A stretch of DNA of 64,000 nucleotides, taken from assembly GCA_950022655.1 (NCBI GenBank), contig OX465592.1:4146623-4210622 (forward strand). The letters run 5' to 3'. Position numbers and translations under genes: made by a program. The notes below the pieces were generated by a model that saw only the letters and a list, made by a program, of their open reading frames with translations, was not told the DNA's origin and did no database searches. Below, one piece after another: positions 55,390-64,000 of this stretch. Numbering within the stretch: the first letter of the stretch is position 1; each line of letters opens with the position of its first letter. Origin of the DNA: Alentia gelatinosa (Eukaryota; Annelida; Polychaeta; Phyllodocida; Polynoidae).

Positions 55390-57075
55390 GCAGCCACAGG
55401 CAGTAAGCAGGGCAGTAAATAGGACATAGTGGGCAGTAAGCATGGGCAGTAGGCATGGGCAGTAAATAGCACCCAGTGGGCAGTAAATAGGACATCGTGG
55501 GCAGTAAGCATGGGCAGTAAATAGGGCACAGTGGGCAGTAAGCATGGGCAGTAAATAGGGCACAGTGGGCCATAAGCATGGGCAGTAAGCATGGGCAGTA
55601 AATAGGACCCAGTGGGCAGTAAGCATGGGCAGTAAACAAGAACACAGTGGGCGGTAAGCATGGGCAGTAAGTAAGCATGGGCAGTAAGCATGGGCAATAA
55701 ATAGGACCCAGTGGGCAGTAAGCATGGGCAGTAAGCATGGGCAGTAAATAGGACACAGTGGGCAGTAAGCATGGGCAGTAAATAGGGCACGGTGGGCCGT
55801 AAGCATGGGCAGTAAGCATGGGCAGTAAATAGGACCCAGTGGGCAGTAAGCATGGGCAGTAAACAAGAACACAGTGGGCGGTAAGCATGGGCAGTAAGTA
55901 AGCATGGGCAGTAAGCATGGGCAATAAATAGGACCCAGTGGGCAGTAAGCATGGGCAGTAAGCATGGGCAGTAAATAGGGCAGAGTGGGCAGTAAGCATG
56001 GGCAGTAAATAGGGCACAGTGGGCAGTAAGCATGGGCAGTAAATAGGACATAGTGGGCAGTAACCATGTGAAGTAAACAAGGACACAGTGGGCAGTAAGC
56101 ATGGGCAGTAAATAGGACCCAGTGGGCAGTAAGCATGGGCAGTAAGCATGGGCAGTAACTATGGGCAGTAAATAGGACACAGTGGGCAATAAACAAGGAC
56201 ACAGTGGGCAGTAAATAGGACACAGTGGGCAGTGAATATGACACAGTGGGCAGTAAACATGGGCAGTAAACAAGGACACAGTGGGCAGCAAACATGGGCA
56301 GTAAATAGGACACAATGGGCAGTAAACATGGGCAGTAAGCATGGGCAGTAAATAGGACATAGTGGGCAGTAACCATGTGAAGTAAACAAGGACACAGTGG
56401 GCAGTAAATAGCACACAGTGGGCAGTAAATAGGACATTGTGGGCAGTAAGCATGGGCAGTAAGCATAGGCAGTAAGCATGGGCAGTAAACAATGACACAG
56501 TGGGCAGTAACTATGGGCAGTGAATAGAACATAGTGGGTAGTAAATAGGACATAGTGGGCAGTAACAATGGGCAGTAAACAAGGACACAGTGGGCAGTAA
56601 CCATGGGCAGTAGCTATGGGCAGTAAACAGGGGCAGTAGCCATGGGCAGTAAACAAGAACACAGTGGGCAATAAACAAGGACACAAGGACACAGTAATAG
56701 TGGGCAGTAAGCATGGGCGGTAACCACAGGCAGTAACGGTTGGCAGTAAATAGGTCACAGTGGGCAGTTAACAAAGACACAGTGGGCAGTAGACAAGGAC
56801 AGTAACCATGGGCAGTAACCATGGGCAGTAGGCATTGGCAGTTAGCAAGGACACAGTGACCATGGGCAATATCTATTGGCAGTAACTTTGGCAGAAAGCA
56901 TGAATTAAATCTATGTGGAACTCTATGGGTAGTAACTATGGGCAGTGATTAAATGGAGTAAAACAAGCGGTAACGATGGGCAGTAACCACTGGCAGTAAC
57001 CATAGGCAGTAGTCAGGGGAGTAGCCATGGGCAGTAACCATAGGCAGTAACCAGGGGCAGTAGCCATGAGCAGCA
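55390..57075 (-). repeat. 1.7-kb minisatellite (GGGCAGTAA units)
   Basis: Built from GGGCAGTAAGCAT (13 bp) and GGGCAGTAAATAGGACACAG T (21 bp) in mixed order. Larger blocks are duplicated: the segment with AAGAACACAGTGGGCGGTAA occurs near 55626 and 55862. Units become irregular towards 57075. The minus strand of the core lacks stop triplets, so three frames are open for up to 422 codons; not a gene. Confidence 0.96.
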
Positions 57076-57082
57076 AGAAGGT

Positions 57083-57797
57083 CGTTCATAAGTGTTGAAT
57101 AAAGTTGACCCACTCTATGGCGTACAGAAAAGGGTCTACATGAACAATCCCAGATTATTAAACAGGCCCCTCGGTCTCTATGGGGTACAGAAAAGGGTGT
57201 ACGATCCTAGATTATTAAATGGGCCCCTGGGTCTCTATGGCGTACAGAAAAGGGTGTACGACCCTAGATTATTAAACGGGCCCCTGGGTCTCTATGACGT
57301 ACAGAAAAGGGTCTTCTAAACGATCCTAGATTATTAAACGGGCCCCTGGGTCTCTATGGTGTTCAGAAAACGGTGTACGATCCTAGACTATTAAATGGGC
57401 CCCTGGGTCTTTATGGCATACAGAAAAGGGCCTAGATTATTAAACGGGCCCCTGGATCTCTATGGCGTACAGAAAACGGTGTACGATCCTAGATTATTAA
57501 ACGTGCCCCTGGATCTCTATGGCGTACAGAAAACGGTGTACGATCCTAGATTATTAAACGTGCCCCTGGGTCTCTATGGCGTACAGAAAACGGTGTACGA
57601 TCCTAGATTATTAAACGTGCCCCTGGGTCTCCATGGCGTACAGAAAACGGTGTACGATCCTAGATTATTAAACGTGCCCCTGGGTCTCTATGGCGTACAG
57701 AAAACGGTGTACGATCCTAGATTATTAAACGTGCCCCTGGGCCTCCATGGCGTACAGAAAACGGTGTACGATCCTAGATTATTAAACGTGCCCCGTC
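57083..57797 (+). repeat. 57-bp satellite made from the right end of MITE B
   Basis: It begins inside a B element (GTTGAATAAAGTTGACCCAC at about 57095). It then repeats CTCTATGGCGTACAGAAAAC, GGTGTACGATCCTAGATTAT, TAAACGTGCCCCTGGGT about 12 times. The later units are the most uniform at 57 bp. This is the counterpart of the left-end array at 43 kb. The left half of the element is gone, replaced by the GGGCAGTAA array. Confidence 0.9.
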
Positions 57798-58170
57798 TGG
57801 CGGTGACTGACACAGCCCGGGACCACGTGGCGACGGGCGCGGTCCGCGGCGGGGTTTGTTTGAGGTGTGCGGGCTCCGTGCTCCTTTCATCTTCACCAGA
57901 ACCGGCAAAATATGGTGCGAGTGGACGACGTGTTTGACAGAGGGACGGCTCATGTTACTGTCCATGAGTCCCTCACGTCGGGCCTGAGTCTGTCACAGCT
58001 ACTCACAGCAAACTGGATGCACTCAGCTACCCCTACGGGCCACAACGACACATCGCCCAGTTTATCTCACCCCTGATATTTGTGTCCTATGGGTTAACAT
58101 TGGGAACACGTTCTCCATGCTCCTAGGAGTATTGCAGTCCGTTCTCCATGGGATATATCTTGTGTGTTGT
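57798..58170. other. CpG-rich patch, then family A fragment
   Basis: 57798-57960 is CpG-rich with CCACGTGG near 57822. The open frames there are not convincing. 58060-58150 is a family A head (TTTATCTCACCCCTGATATT; GTTAACATTGGGAACACG). Confidence 0.4.
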
Positions 58171-58174
58171 CTAT

Positions 58175-58665
58175 TCTTTTGGATACATCTGTATGCTCCG
58201 GCTATGGTGATACACACTCCCTATGTGTTTTCTATGGCCACTTTGTATTGGGTGGATATATATATATGCTCCGGGTATGTAGATACACACTCCCTATATG
58301 TTCTCTATGGACACTTTGTTTTATTGTATTAGGTGGATATATCTGTATGCTCCGGGTGTATCTATACACACTCCCTATGTGTGCTCCGGGTATGTCGATA
58401 CACACTCCCTGTATGTTTTCTACGGACACTTTGTATATGGTCGATATATCTGTATGCTCCGGGTATGGTGATACACATTCCCTATATGTTCTCTATGGAC
58501 ACTTTGTTATATTGCATTAGGTGGATATATCTGTATGCTCTGGGTATATCTATACACACTCCCTATGGACACTTTGTATTAGGTAGATATATCTGTATGC
58601 TCCGGGTATGTCCATACACACTCTACGTGTTTTCTATGGACACTTTGTATTAGGTGGATAATAAA
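58175..58665 (+). repeat. 73-bp satellite V, about 7 copies
   Basis: Same monomer as 52675-53112 (units at 58192, 58265...). Some units carry an extra TTATTGTATTAGG insertion or lose a third of their length. Here it follows a family A head rather than module U. Confidence 0.92.
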
Positions 58666-59009
58666 AGTGACTACATGGCAGCGATAGAGGCGGCATACGT
58701 TTCTTCAGTATAAAAACCTGGTTAAGTAGACTACGGCCGTGCCCTCTCCTATCTCGAGGCCCGTGAATAACGGCCCGGCGGTCGGCCGACGATGACAGGG
58801 GCAAATTGGCCGCGCGACGCTCCATTAAGTGCCTAATGTAATAGATCGCCCCGACTCTGTTGGCCTCCGACTCACAGTCGCGCGTCCTTATCAGTCCACG
58901 TGTGCGGCCCCCAATTATCGCTCACACCACAAGTCCCCTATTATCGCCCAGCTGACGCATGCGCCCTTCAGGGGTTGCCACGAGGTGGAGCCACACGAGG
59001 TGGGGAGAT
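58666..59009. other. CpG-enriched unique stretch
   Basis: Contains CCAATTATCG and CCTATTATCG words and an NRF1-like ACGCATGCGCC near 58957. No exon or repeat unit. A possible regulatory region, not supported further. Confidence 0.3.
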
Positions 59010-59300
59010 ATTGTAGAGGAAACCTATGAAGGTTTAGGGTCAGAGCTTGTATCGCATAGAGTTTGAATCGCGTAGTAATTCACAAGGCGAAGCTGCGTGA
59101 ATTATGTAGCGATTCGAAAGAGATGGGATCGAGTTCTGATCCTAAACTTGAATAGTTTTTGAATTTATCTCACCCTTCACATTGACTAATGAGCTAACCC
59201 TTGTGACATAAATTGGAATTTTTTCCTAAATATTTCATGGATGGTGGATACGGGTTCCTAATGTTAAGTCTATGGAGAAAAAATACCAGGGGTGAGATAA
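59010..59300 (+). mobile_element. Composite foldback repeat T+A
   Basis: GAGGAAACCTATGAAGGTTT ... GAGATGGGATCGAGTTCTGA, then family A to ACCAGGGGTGAGATAAA. It is the cleanest copy for defining the outer ends. Confidence 0.8.
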
Positions 59301-59304
59301 AAGC

Positions 59305-59560
59305 GTAGGGTCAACTCCAAGGAGCATACAACTATTTTATCTGAAACCAGTCTATATTGTATTTATTATACACCTTTATCCAACTGATGGCGTGCCGATT
59401 TGAGTCCACTTCACTATTCTTTTCATACGCACTATTTTCCCGTATGTACTGGTTTTTACAGCCCAGAGCATACAGATATTTAGGGTTTCAGGTAGACTGT
59501 TTTCTCACTCACACGCGTTGTTGATGTAGCTCCAGCGGTAAATACACCTATTTGTCTCCG
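59305..59560 (+). repeat. Module U, with a trace of satellite V
   Basis: AGGAGCATACAACTATTTTA then CTGAAACCAGTCTATATTGT; a V-like CAGAGCATACAGATATTTAG is at about 59463. Confidence 0.6.
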
Positions 59561-60124
59561 GTGTGAGTGGAGCATTCATTATATATGACCGGGAGGGCCA
59601 CACTGGGAAATACTCAAAGAAAATTGGGCCCTTACCCCGTGGAAATACCAAAAACAGTTGCCCCACCCCATTTGGAAAAACTGGTGGAAAAAAGTTGAGC
59701 CTCCTTTGGAAATGCCGAAAAAAATACTTTGCATCCCCCCCCCCCCCCTCCCCATATAAAATAGTGATGGGACTGGAAACTTGGCCTGCTAACCTGGAAT
59801 GCTGTCCCATTCCAGCACCCTTCTGTATTATTTACCAGATAAGTCTCTCCATAGAAAACACACAGGGAGTGTATTGCTGATAGCAGGGAATTAGGGGTGG
59901 TCGCAATCCCTCCCTCTCTCTCTGTAGATATACGTTTATCTTACCCCAGGTGTTTTAGAGCATGCTCACACGCACTAAATACATTGCCTAAAAGTTGCAG
60001 GGGGTCATATAATGACATAAGAAATATGGACCACCACGTAATTCACGCAGCTTCGCTTTGTAAATCACTCCACGGTCAAACGAGGTGGAGTACAGACCAA
60101 GTTATTTTCATCTTGTGAGTTTCC
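59561..60124. other. Non-coding, poly-C run, family Y end
   Basis: C run at about 59737-59750. An inverted trace of V (GAAAACACACAGGGAGTGTA) is near 59855. Family Y (GGTGGAGTACAGACCAAGTT) is near 60081. No gene. Confidence 0.4.
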
Positions 60125-60425
60125 TTCTGTTATCTCATCCTGGAATTTGTGTCCCATCAGCTTAACATTGGGAACTCGTTCTCCATTTCCCTATGAGTAA
60201 TGCAGTCCGTTCTCCATGGTCTATATTCTGTGTCGAACACTCTTTTAGTGTGTACAGGGGTGAGATAAATACAGAAAGCAACTCGTTTTGGTCAAAGTTG
60301 TTGTTCTCAAACTCTTTTGAACACTGCATGATGTTCACTCAGCTGTTGCCTCGTTCATATCACTTCGCATCAAACTCGTGGAGAACGACAACTTTGACAA
60401 GAACTTGTTGTTTTCTTCTTTAGAA
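60125..60425 (+). mobile_element. Composite foldback repeat A+Q, copy 2
   Basis: Nearly collinear with 37815-38115, from ATCTCATCCTGGAATTTGTG through TAGTGTGTACAGGGGTGAGA to the Q palindrome. Confidence 0.8.
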
Positions 60426-60563
60426 ACCCACAGTGCGACATTAAGTATGAGTTACTATACTCGCGAGCCTGTTGAATACGAGTTCCTAATGTTAAGCCTA
60501 TGGACGTTTATACAAGGCGAAGATAATAACAAATAGTACTGCCTTAAAGCAAAGACTTAACAT
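60426..60563. repeat. Family N remnant
   Basis: GAATACGAGTTCCTAATGTT then AAGCCTATGGACGTTTATAC; see 22425-22545. Confidence 0.5.
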
Positions 60564-60727
60564 TAGACTTGCTGAAGTCTATGATTATGAACATTCATCA
60601 AATGATTCAACATAATCAGAATAATGTCCATTATATTATCTATCCTTCCCTGATTGGTCCCTGGACTGGTCCCTGTATACTAGCGAGGATTGTAGTCATA
60701 GGATGCAGGGACTGGAGCCAGTCTAGC
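60564..60727 (-). mobile_element. Element P, copy 4, with a single S2 unit
   Basis: Tail module at 60564-60666 and one S2 monomer (GTCATAGGATGCAGGGACTG GAGCCAGTCT) at about 60677-60727. It probably represents the unexpanded or contracted state. The following 50 bp (CCTGATTATTGCTTCTGAGA) match, inverted, 10995-11045. Confidence 0.75.
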
Positions 60728-61548
60728 TTTACATGTATTTCACCTGATTATTGCTTCTGAGACGCTAAGTTATCAGTGGGACATATTACAATGAAATAAT
60801 ATCTCACCCATTTTTCTATGGCGGTTCCAGAGATCACAGAATCATGATTCTGCTGAGAATTCGGCCCCTTTTGATCAAATATAAAATCTTGTATACTGTG
60901 AGGGCAAATCAAACCAGCCACCACCCTACCCCCCCAGCAGGATAAATAGATTAAAAAAAAAAGCCGATATTTTTTGTTTTAGTAAGATGGGCCACTGATC
61001 AACAATGCAGAAGATACTGGACAAAGTCTATGAACAGGGAAAGCTGAAAATATTGTGAATTTAGACAAGGACAAAGTAGCCGTCTTTCTGTAAAGACAGG
61101 GCAGCGTTTCTTCACTCCCAACGAGACGTCTAGAAGCTCCCCTACCAGATTTCATACTGTTGGCATGTTATAAGGGCATATACCACAGCACAAAATGCTC
61201 TAGTGATACAGATATTGTGGGTTTTTTTTTGTTATTACACACAAAGGAGTGAACCCCTCACTGATTAGCTCAATACACGGTGCCCCAAACAGAATTCCAA
61301 CAGTTAAATAACTCCCCACTGAGATATACTTCTCTTGTGGTAAGAATGTAAAATGAATGTTGGTTTGAATACATGAACATGCATGGTTAACCCAGAAAGT
61401 GATATTTGAACATGGAAGTGTATTTGCCTATTTCTCTATAGTCTGAGCTACTGAGATTTTCACACAACCCCTTAAGTAAATAGTCATCCGAAAAGATATT
61501 CCTTCATTAATAGCCCCTCCGAATTATTTTGATGTTATTAGCCACATC
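60728..61548. other. AT-rich non-coding
   Basis: No gene or repeat recognised beyond the element P flank noted above. Confidence 0.45.
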
Positions 61549-61627
61549 CCTGTCTCTCTCTGTCTTTGTCTCTCCTTCTCTCTCTCCCTCTCTCTCTTTC
61601 TCTCCTTCTCCCCCATCTCTCTCTGAG

Positions 61628-61689
<62 letters not shown>
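61549..61689. repeat. CT microsatellite
   Basis: About 140 bp, near-pure (TC)n from 61630. It abuts the inverted repeat that begins at 61690. Confidence 0.95.
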
Positions 61690-61694
<5 letters not shown>

Positions 61695-61713
61695 GTAATG
61701 CAAAATATTTGGG

Positions 61714-61788
<75 letters not shown>

Positions 61789-61809
61789 AAATATTTTGCA
61801 TTACTACAG
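61690..61809. repeat. (TA)n capped by perfect 23-bp inverted repeats
   Basis: 61690-61712 (CTGTAGTAATGCAAAATATT then TGG) is exactly mirrored at 61787-61809, with (TA)n between. Effectively the whole 120 bp is self-complementary. It could be a very short TA-core foldback element. Confidence 0.92.
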
Positions 61810-61944
61810 TTTTCCGTATTTTGCCGTAAGGAACACTGAGTATATATAGGCCCACAAAATGGTTAGAACTGGCTTCCAGTAGCTTTTATCCAGGACATTC
61901 TTTCCCATCTTTTCCAAGGTGTTCTACCTACCTTAACTTCTTAG

Positions 61945-62085
61945 GGGTCATCCATAAAGTACGTACGTAAAAAAGAAAAATTTTGCGTATGCTCTTCCTT
62001 TGTTCTATTACGTACAAGAGTAGCAGTCGGGGTGGGGGTGGGGTGCAAAGTTTCAGAAATTCTGCGTACATACTTTATGGCTAGT
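61945..62085. mobile_element. Foldback MITE, family R, copy 2
   Basis: GGGGTCATCCATAAAGTACG ... TTTTGCGTATGCTCTTCC ... TTCTGCGTACATACTTTATG. About 140 bp. Confidence 0.75.
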
Positions 62086-62307
62086 AATAATTAGAACTGG
62101 CTGTCAGTAACGTCTATGTGGGGCATATTAAGAAAGACACCAATGAGTGTTTGGTCTGTGTCCCAGTTCACAGCAATACGAACGAGGCGATAGGCGAGGG
62201 AGTATTCTGAAGTGAACATTGTCTCAGACCAAACACCAATATGTTTCTGATTCTATCTTAGCTTGGAAATATGTATGGGTTTATTACCCATTGATTATCA
62301 TTATGAG
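62086..62307. other. Q-type palindrome
   Basis: AGTGTTTGGTCTGTGTCCCA is mirrored by GTCTCAGACCAAACACCAAT at about 62140-62250, with GAACGAGGCGATAGGCGAGG between. Confidence 0.5.
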
Positions 62308-62597
62308 CTAGGCCCGGCGTCCACCTATACTACGATATGGCTCCGATATGGTCTACGATGCACCTCCCGATAGAAAATCAAAATCGCGTCGGAAGGTCTT
62401 CTAATATCGGGGCAGTTGACCACGTTTCTGCGATTAGACAACGATAAAAACCCCATATAATGCATGGTGGATTTGTATGTCTAGACATATGTCTACAATT
62501 TTGCACCTTCCCGATATGTCTCCGATATTTGGTTTTTGTATCGGTGCCATATCGGTAGGTCTAAATTTCTACCGTAGTAGGTGGACGCCAGGCCTTC
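62308..62597. mobile_element. Foldback MITE, family D, copy 3
   Basis: GGCCCGGCGTCCACCTATAC to GTAGTAGGTGGACGCCAGGC. The best-preserved copy, with both 'ccgatatgg' and 'atatcggagac' internal words. Confidence 0.85.
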
Positions 62598-62994
62598 CTG
62601 TACCCCTGCTGAGAACGATTTCCTAATGTTGAGCCTATGGATGTTTATACCAGGCTAACATAATTGGAAGGAAACTCGCGAGATGAAAATAACTTGGTCC
62701 GTACTCCACCGAGTGTGACTGTGGAGGAATTACGTTGTGGTCAAAGAAGGTGGAGTGTGGACCAAGTTATTTTCATTGAGTGGTTTTCTGGTTTTATCTC
62801 ACCCCATATAACATCATTTATTGATGCAATAACTCACCTAATTAGCCATTGAGTATTGGGTACGATACTTTCACCCCTCCAAAACTCTGTCATGGGAATG
62901 ATAACATCATGAGAAATGTGTCATGTATGATCCTACATTATTAAACGGGCCCTTGAACTCAAATGTAGTTGAGATGTAAATGTGGCTAAGTGTT
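62598..62994. repeat. Family N/Y palindrome and B end
   Basis: 62660-62790 is a Y palindrome (GATGAAAATAACTTGGTCCG ... GGACCAAGTTATTTTCATTG). 62935-62955 is an isolated B right end (TGATCCTACATTATTAAACG). Confidence 0.6.
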
Positions 62995-63290
62995 TAATTA
63001 AGTTGACCCACACCATAAAGAAGAAACCAACAAGTTTTGGTCAAAGTCATTGACTCTATGAGTTTGGTGTGGAGTGATATAAACGAGGCGACAGCCAAGT
63101 GAATATTACATAGCATTCAAGTGTGTCGGAGAATGACTTCTTTGACCAAACCGAGTTGCTTTCTGTATTTATCTCACCACTGTACACACTAAAAGAATGG
63201 ACGACACAAAGGAGACCATGGATAACGGTCTGTAGTACTCGTAAGGGCATGAAATACGAGTTTCCAGTTTAAGCCTTTGGGACACAAATG
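62995..63290 (-). mobile_element. Composite foldback repeat A+Q, inverted
   Basis: Inverse of 37815-38115. It contains ACGAGGCGACAGCCAAGTG, TTCTGTATTTATCTCACCAC and AAGAATGGACGACACAAAGG. Confidence 0.75.
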
Positions 63291-63494
63291 ACACAAATAC
63301 CAATATTGAGGTAGTACCTGGGTCTCTATGGCATACAGACAATGGTTTACATGTACGAGCCTAGATTACTGTACTCAAATGTAGTTGAGATAGAGATGTG
63401 GCTTACGTCAAATTAGCCATTGAGTATTGGATACACTACCTTCCCTGCCATGGAATATGAGTTCCTGATGTCAAGTCTATGGACGTTTATACCA
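63291..63494. repeat. B and N remnants
   Basis: A B right-half fragment (CTCTATGGCATACAGACAAT, TACGAGCCTAGATTAC) and a family N end (GACGTTTATACCAAGGGG). Confidence 0.5.
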
Positions 63495-63665
63495 AGGGGC
63501 CAATCCATAAAGTACCTACGCTTTGAGAGGTGGGAGGTAGTGGGTCAAAGATTTCGGAAATTTCGCGTATGCTCCTTGTTCTATTGCGTACATGATTGTG
63601 AGAAAAAGGGGCGAGGGTCCAAATTTGAGAAATTCTGCATACGTACTTTTTGGATGGCCCCGAGG
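63495..63665. mobile_element. Foldback MITE, family R, copy 3
   Basis: GGGGCCAATCCATAAAGTAC ... TTCGCGTATGCTCC ... CTGCATACGTACTTTTTGGA then TGGCCCC. Confidence 0.75.
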
Positions 63666-64000
63666 TGAGATAAGTTCCAGGGTTTTTTTTCAGGAATGTC
63701 TATTGGGGTTAGGGGAAAAAGTGGAAATATTTTCATTTGGATTTTTCTGCTTCAGAGACACCGGAAAAATTAAAAAAAAGTCCTTGTCGGTTTTATCATG
63801 GGGCTGGTTTGTGGGGAGGTTCATCCAAGGGGTCTCTATAGTCGTTGGTTCATACCACTGATTTATTGGCGTAAATGAGGCTAAATCAATAATGTCTTTG
63901 TTTGACACAAGTTGAAAAAATTACATAGGCCTATACTGAATTTGAAAAACTGGATTTCCACGGAAAAGGGGCCATCCATAAAGTACTGAGGGGGGGGGGG
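63666..64000. other. Non-coding right edge, start of another family R element
   Basis: No gene at 63666-63967. From 63968, GGGGCCATCCATAAAGTACT begins a fourth family R copy that is cut by the window end in a G run. Confidence 0.5.

Noticed and set aside
55251..56822. Minus-strand open frames of up to 422 codons
   Set aside because: Translation of the GGGCAGTAA minisatellite in three frames; a repeat artefact.
57395..57937. 180-codon open frame with a 19-residue repeat
   Set aside because: Product of the 57-bp family B-end satellite, whose length is a multiple of three.

Overview
This window looks like nuclear DNA of an animal, probably a marine invertebrate. It is intron-like and intergenic sequence with very little coding content. 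It is packed with foldback (terminal-inverted-repeat) elements, minisatellites and microsatellites, plus one LINE. The only recognisable cellular gene is the homeobox exon of a Gbx/unplugged gene on the minus strand (40948-41510). Its homeodomain and the flank after it ([16 protein letters not shown]) read closer to protostome than to vertebrate Gbx. With the pearl-like elements described below, this hints at a lophotrochozoan. That placement is inference.

Layout. 0-9 kb: dispersed MITE-like elements, a promoter-like island (2.55-2.81 kb), two adjacent 46-bp satellites (3.1-5.0 kb) and further foldback families. 9-13 kb: a CpG island, long CT and CTGT microsatellites and a reversed copy of the second 46-bp satellite. 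13-15.3 kb: two copies of a 0.3-0.4 kb foldback family and a composite repeat. 15.4-17.5 kb: a 5'-truncated LINE with an intact reverse-transcriptase ORF and a poly(A) tail. 17.5-26.6 kb: clusters of AGGTCA half-sites, GC minisatellites, a third satellite copy, a TA-flanked pogo-like MITE and CpG islands. 27-39 kb: short minisatellites, more foldback elements and a 40-bp satellite interrupted by a TTAA-flanked element. 39.6-41.5 kb: a GC-rich minisatellite block running directly into the 3' end of the Gbx coding sequence. 41.5-64 kb: upstream of that exon, again almost entirely repeats, with a few CpG/NRF1/YY1/ETS-type promoter-like islands.

The main story is how the repeats relate to one another. 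The two ends of one foldback element (family B) were separately amplified into satellites at 43 and 57 kb. A 46-bp satellite travels inside a dispersed element, with 1, about 6, about 14 and about 23 monomers at four loci. A piggyBac-like element sits in a satellite whose intact monomers serve as natural empty-site controls. A pogo-like MITE also has a recognisable empty site elsewhere in the window. The repeat next to Gbx appears to supply the gene's stop codon and last residues.

Family letters (A, B, C...) are local labels made for this window; none comes from a database. Most long open frames here are artefacts of tandem repeats whose units lack stop triplets, so they are not listed as genes. 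Coordinates of dispersed repeats are by eye and may be off by several bases.
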